Source: CAZART01 sp964487555 (GTDB taxonomy: Bacteria > Bacteroidota > Rhodothermia > Rhodothermales > VXPQ01). Taken from it: 64,000 nt of DNA. A program made the position numbers and the translations under genes. A model generated the notes under the pieces. It was given only the letters and a program-made list of their open reading frames with translations. It was not told the DNA's origin and did not search any database. Of this stretch, positions 60,989 to 64,000 are shown one piece after another (positions within the stretch are counted from its first letter, which is position 1; each line of letters begins with the position of its first letter). Location: assembly GCA_964487555.1 (NCBI GenBank), contig CAZART010000007.1, positions 1 to 64,000 on the forward strand, given 5' to 3'.

Positions 60989-62902
60989 TTAAACGGTAGC
61001 CCCGCGGCGCTTCGGCAGAACGTCGTGGATCGCGGTCAAGAGCTTTTCGGCCGTAAAAGGTTTAGCCACGAAAAGATCGGCGCCGTCATCCAGGGCCTCC
61101 TGCGCCTTGTTCGTCGCCATGCCGCTCGCCGCAATGACGGGAACGCTGGGATCGAAACGGCGAATCGACCGGATCAGTTCGAATCCATCTCCGTCCGCCA
61201 TCATGAGATCCGTGATAATGAGATCTACGTCGTCAGCCTTGCTCTTGTAGATCTGCAATGCTTCGCGCCCGTTCTCAGCCGTGAGCACGTTGTAGCCGGC
61301 CTCTGCCAGCGTCTCTGAGGCGGTTTCAAGGATGAACTCCTCGTCGTCCACCAGCAAAATCGTTTCCCCGTCGCCGGTCTCGCTAAAAGGTGACTCGTCC
61401 TCAGCGGACTGGCCCCCTTCTTCGCCGTCCGTAGGAATGAAGACCGAAAACATGGTACCGCGGCCCTGCTCACTCTTGACGTCCACGAACCCGCCGTGAC
61501 TCTTAACGATGCTATAAACGGTCGAAAGGCCCAGACCGGTACCCTTTCCGCTCGGCTTCGTGGTGAAGAAGGGTTCAAACACCTTGTCGAGCACGTCCGC
61601 CGGAATGCCTTCGCCCGAGTCCTGCACGCAAATCTGCACGTATTCGCCGGGCTCGGCGTCGGGATTCGTCCGTGAAACTTCCTCGTCTATTTCGACGACG
61701 TCGGCCTGGACGGCAAGCTCTCCGCCAGCGGGCATGGCGTCGCGAGCATTGACGCAGAGGTTCATCAGCACCTGTTGAAGCTGCGTCGAATCACCGGTGA
61801 CCAGCGGCAACGCGTCCGGGACGGCAATGTTGACGGCTATGCCGGCCGGAAACGTCTCGTCCGTAATGCGCTCCACCTCCCGAATGACGTGTTGGAGGTT
61901 CAGCTTCACACGCTCGCCCTCCACGCCTCGTGCGAATGCCAGAACCTGCTTGACCATATCGGAACCGCGCTGGGCCGACCGCCTGATCATATCGAGCGTT
62001 CGCATGGTCTTTTCGTCTCCACTATGGCGCTGTCCGAGCACCTTCACGCCGAGCAAAATGGGAACGAGGAGGTTTCCCAGGTCGTGCGCGATCCCGCCCA
62101 CCAGCGTTCCGATGCTCTCCATCCGCTGCGCGCGAAGGAAGTGGGATTCGAGGCGCTTTCGTTCCGTGACGTCCGTATTAATCACGAGAACGGATCGTGG
62201 ATTTCCGGCGTTGTCACGTACCAGCGTCCACCGAGATTCGACAATCAGCTCCTCTCCATTTTTTGTGAGCTGGCGCAGATCGCCGCTCCATTCGCCTTTC
62301 GACAAAACCGCGTCCCACGCCCTTTCGACCTTGACTTTGTCGGCGTCAAATAGGGCATCGTACGAGAGGTTCTTGATCTCCTCCTCGGAATATCCCGTCA
62401 GGCGCTCGGCGCTCTTGTTCCAGTAAATGACGTTACGTCCGAGGTCGTAGGCCGAGATGGAATCTCGTGCCTTGTCGAGAAATGCGGCCTGCTCCCGGAT
62501 GCGTTCTTCGGCGCGTCGACGCTCCCGGGCATATCGGATCGAACGTTCAAGAAGCTGCGCATCGATCTGGCCCTTTACAAGGTAGTCGGCGGCACCGGCC
62601 ATCATAGCCTTGATGTCGACCTCGTAGTCGCCCTGACCCGTCAGAAGAATCATGGGCGTTTCGACACCGCGTTCGTCGGCCTCGTGCAGCAGCTGCAGAC
62701 CGTCTCGGGCGCCAAGACGGTAGTCGACGAGACAGACGTCGTACCGATTCGACATCAGCGTCGCAAGCCCTTCGTCAAAGTCCCGAGCCCATTCGAGGTT
62801 GCACTTCAGCGCAGACGTTTTCGAGAGAAGACTCCGCGCGATGAAGAAATCGTCCTCATCGTCCTCAATGATCAAGACGTCGATTTGCTCTTTATCCGCC
62901 AT
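60989..62902 (-). CDS. Hybrid histidine kinase: receiver-PAS-kinase-receiver
   Basis: A 637-residue soluble protein. An N-terminal receiver (about 5-120, 'DVCLVDYRLGARDG', 'LVKGQID'), a PAS domain (about 145-260, 'AYDLGRNVIYWNKSAERLTGY'), a histidine phosphotransfer region with 'GGIAHDLGNLLVPI', a HATPase (about 370-505, 'DSGEGIPADVLDKVFEPFFTTK', 'GTGLGLSTVYSIVKSHGG'), and a second receiver (about 515-632, 'LIITDLMMADGDG', 'FVAKPFTAEKL'). No membrane segment. The first receiver probably takes phosphate from another kinase, such as the one at the right edge, making a phosphorelay. It lies 42 bp after a stand-alone Rcp1-type regulator. Confidence 0.94.
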   Translation of the reverse strand: MADKEQIDVLIIEDDEDDFFIARSLLSKTSALKCNLEWARDFDEGLATLMSNRYDVCLVDYRLGARDGLQLLHEADERGVETPMILLTGQGDYEVDIKAMMAGAADYLVKGQIDAQLLERSIRYARERRRAEERIREQAAFLDKARDSISAYDLGRNVIYWNKSAERLTGYSEEEIKNLSYDALFDADKVKVERAWDAVLSKGEWSGDLRQLTKNGEELIVESRWTLVRDNAGNPRSVLVINTDVTERKRLESHFLRAQRMESIGTLVGGIAHDLGNLLVPILLGVKVLGQRHSGDEKTMRTLDMIRRSAQRGSDMVKQVLAFARGVEGERVKLNLQHVIREVERITDETFPAGIAVNIAVPDALPLVTGDSTQLQQVLMNLCVNARDAMPAGGELAVQADVVEIDEEVSRTNPDAEPGEYVQICVQDSGEGIPADVLDKVFEPFFTTKPSGKGTGLGLSTVYSIVKSHGGFVDVKSEQGRGTMFSVFIPTDGEEGGQSAEDESPFSETGDGETILLVDDEEFILETASETLAEAGYNVLTAENGREALQIYKSKADDVDLIITDLMMADGDGFELIRSIRRFDPSVPVIAASGMATNKAQEALDDGADLFVAKPFTAEKLLTAIHDVLPKRRGATV

Positions 62903-62944
62903 AATACCTCGATATCATTTCACAACGTCTCACTACGGGGTCTC

Positions 62945-63400
62945 TCAGACTTCTCGGGGAAGCCTCACAATTTCGAACCAGAAGTCGCCAATCGTGCGGA
63001 TGGCGGTCGCGAGCCCTTCGAACGTTACCGGCTTCGTCACGAACGCGTTAACGCCGAGATCATAACTACGCAAGATATCTTGCTCGGCTTCGGACGTCGT
63101 GAGAATCACGACGGGAATGCGCCGGAGCAGTGGATCCGACTTGATCTCCTTGAGGGCCTCCCTCCCATCCTTGCGCGGCATATTCAGATCCAGGAGAATG
63201 AGTCCCGGCCGCGGTGATTTTTCCGGATCGGAATACTCGCCCTTTCGACGTAGGTATCGCAAAAGTTCTTCACCGTCTTCCACCATGAAGAGGGTATTGG
63301 CGAGGCGGCTCTTCTTCAGTGCCCGCTGCGTCAGCATCCTGTCGTCCGGATCGTCGTCTGCGAGAAGGATGCATATCTGATCTTCAGGGCTTTCATTCAT
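62945..63400 (-). CDS. Rcp1-type single-domain response regulator
   Basis: A 151-residue receiver of the Rcp1 kind, with the extra loop after strand 2 ('YLRRKGEYSDPEKSPRPGLILLDLNMPRKDG') containing the phosphoacceptor Asp, and 'NAFVTKPVTFEGL' with the conserved Lys. Such regulators partner phytochrome-like or other histidine kinases encoded next to them; here a kinase gene lies 85 bp upstream. No output domain is present. Confidence 0.94.
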   Translation of the reverse strand: MNESPEDQICILLADDDPDDRMLTQRALKKSRLANTLFMVEDGEELLRYLRRKGEYSDPEKSPRPGLILLDLNMPRKDGREALKEIKSDPLLRRIPVVILTTSEAEQDILRSYDLGVNAFVTKPVTFEGLATAIRTIGDFWFEIVRLPREV

Positions 63401-63485
63401 TCGAAATCGTTCTAGGTGGGTTCAACCACGATACGAATAATTCCCGTCGAGATTGCAACACGTGCTCACACAACGAGCCTTCATC

Positions 63486-64000
63486 TTACGTGCTCACACT
63501 TCGGCGAACGGGAAGCTCAACGGTAAATGTCGCCCCCTTATCCGGGGCACTTTCGACGGTAAGCGCGCCGTCATGCCGCTCCACGATTCGGCGGCATATG
63601 GCAAGTCCCATCCCCGTACCTTCATACGCTCGTCGATGGTGCAGACGCTGAAACGGCTTAAAAATACGGTCGGCGTACTTCGCATCAAATCCGATGCCGT
63701 TATCCGCCACTGAGATCCGGCACACTTCCGACGGGCCGCCGCGCGGTTCGGTTCGGCTCTTGCTGATGGAGGCCGCGACTCGAATCCGCGGCCGAACGCC
63801 GTCCTGACGAAACTTTAGCCCGTTGCCGATCAGGTTCTGAAAAAGCTGCCGCATCTGAAGAGCGTCGGCTTCGATTTCTGGAAGATCCTCCACGACGATT
63901 TCGGCATCGGCCTCCGAGACGGCGACCTCGAGATCGGAGAGCACGCCGTCGATCACCTCGTTCAGATCGATCTTTGAGAACGGCTCGCCTCGCGTAGTGA
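63486..64000 (-). CDS. Histidine kinase, C-terminal part, runs off the right edge
   Basis: Only the last 170 residues are in the window. They carry a HATPase of the phytochrome/cyanobacterial kind: 'FSKIDLNEVIDGVLSDLEV', 'LQMRQLFQNLIGNGLKFR' (N box), 'VADNGIGFDAKYADRIFKPFQRLH' and 'GTGMGLAICRRIVERHDG'. Sensor and dimerisation domains lie beyond 64000. It is followed by an Rcp1-type regulator, the usual arrangement for this kinase class. Confidence 0.93.
   Translation of the reverse strand, partial: TTRGEPFSKIDLNEVIDGVLSDLEVAVSEADAEIVVEDLPEIEADALQMRQLFQNLIGNGLKFRQDGVRPRIRVAASISKSRTEPRGGPSEVCRISVADNGIGFDAKYADRIFKPFQRLHHRRAYEGTGMGLAICRRIVERHDGALTVESAPDKGATFTVELPVRRSVST

Overview
The window looks like a contig from a GC-rich (by eye about 60%) member of the Rhodothermota (Bacteroidota-Chlorobiota group), probably from a draft or metagenome assembly. 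Evidence: several large secreted proteins end in the 'N-Y/H-P-N-P-F' type C-terminal sorting/FlgD-like domain of this group; there is a hybrid two-component regulator with a Reg_prop propeller and AraC output; DUF5683, DUF5666 and FecR/CHAT proteins occur; many starts lack a clear Shine-Dalgarno site; and a run of exactly 100 N (57268-57367) marks a scaffold gap.

Layout. 1-1.9 kb: a secreted sorting-domain-type protein running off the left edge. 2.2-6.0 kb: a sugar-acid type FAH-family enzyme followed by a tripartite tricarboxylate transporter whose binding protein and small membrane subunit are fused (TctC-TctB) next to TctA. 6.0-7.1 kb: tRNA-Ala(GGC) with a promoter, a terminator and, just behind it, a decayed tyrosine-integrase fragment. 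7.1-9.4 kb: a lipoprotein subtilase carrying an ELLER hexapeptide repeat tract inside its propeptide, then a small lipocalin-like secreted protein. 9.7-16.7 kb: Hanks kinase, orphan 111-residue protein, GAF-SpoIIE phosphatase, second Hanks kinase. 16.7-24.7 kb: a 2,399-residue multidomain secreted protein (LamG, beta-helix, propellers, metzincin motif, Ig, FIMAH, sorting domain) with a small secreted partner. 24.8-29.0 kb: FecR protein plus TPR-CHAT protein. 29.1-38.9 kb: a signalling operon (porin, PBP-like protein, HAMP kinase, hybrid AraC regulator, receiver, FHA-GAF-SpoIIE phosphatase). 39.2-43.8 kb: two lipoproteins, a beta-barrel/NlpC-P60 fusion and a paralogue of the left-edge gene. 43.9-45.5 kb: KDPG/KHG aldolase plus an exported RraA-like protein. 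45.8-55.5 kb: a nine-fold DUF5666 protein, then a lipoprotein, a sigma-54 activator, a PEGA-domain kinase, a kelch protein and a DUF5683 protein. 55.6-59.9 kb: carbamoyltransferase and valyl-tRNA synthetase, each cut by the gap. 60.1-64 kb: a DUF5715-like protein, hybrid kinase, Rcp1-type regulator and a kinase running off the right edge.

How it fits together. The dominant theme is envelope-facing signalling: three Hanks-type kinases, two SpoIIE-type phosphatases, one FHA reader, five histidine-kinase/receiver proteins plus two stand-alone receivers, and a caspase-like CHAT protein, interleaved with secreted adhesin-like or enzyme-like proteins. Metabolic genes are few and point to sugar-acid or carboxylate uptake and breakdown. 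I see no rRNA, CRISPR array or intact insertion sequence. All family assignments are from motifs read by eye; no database search was run.
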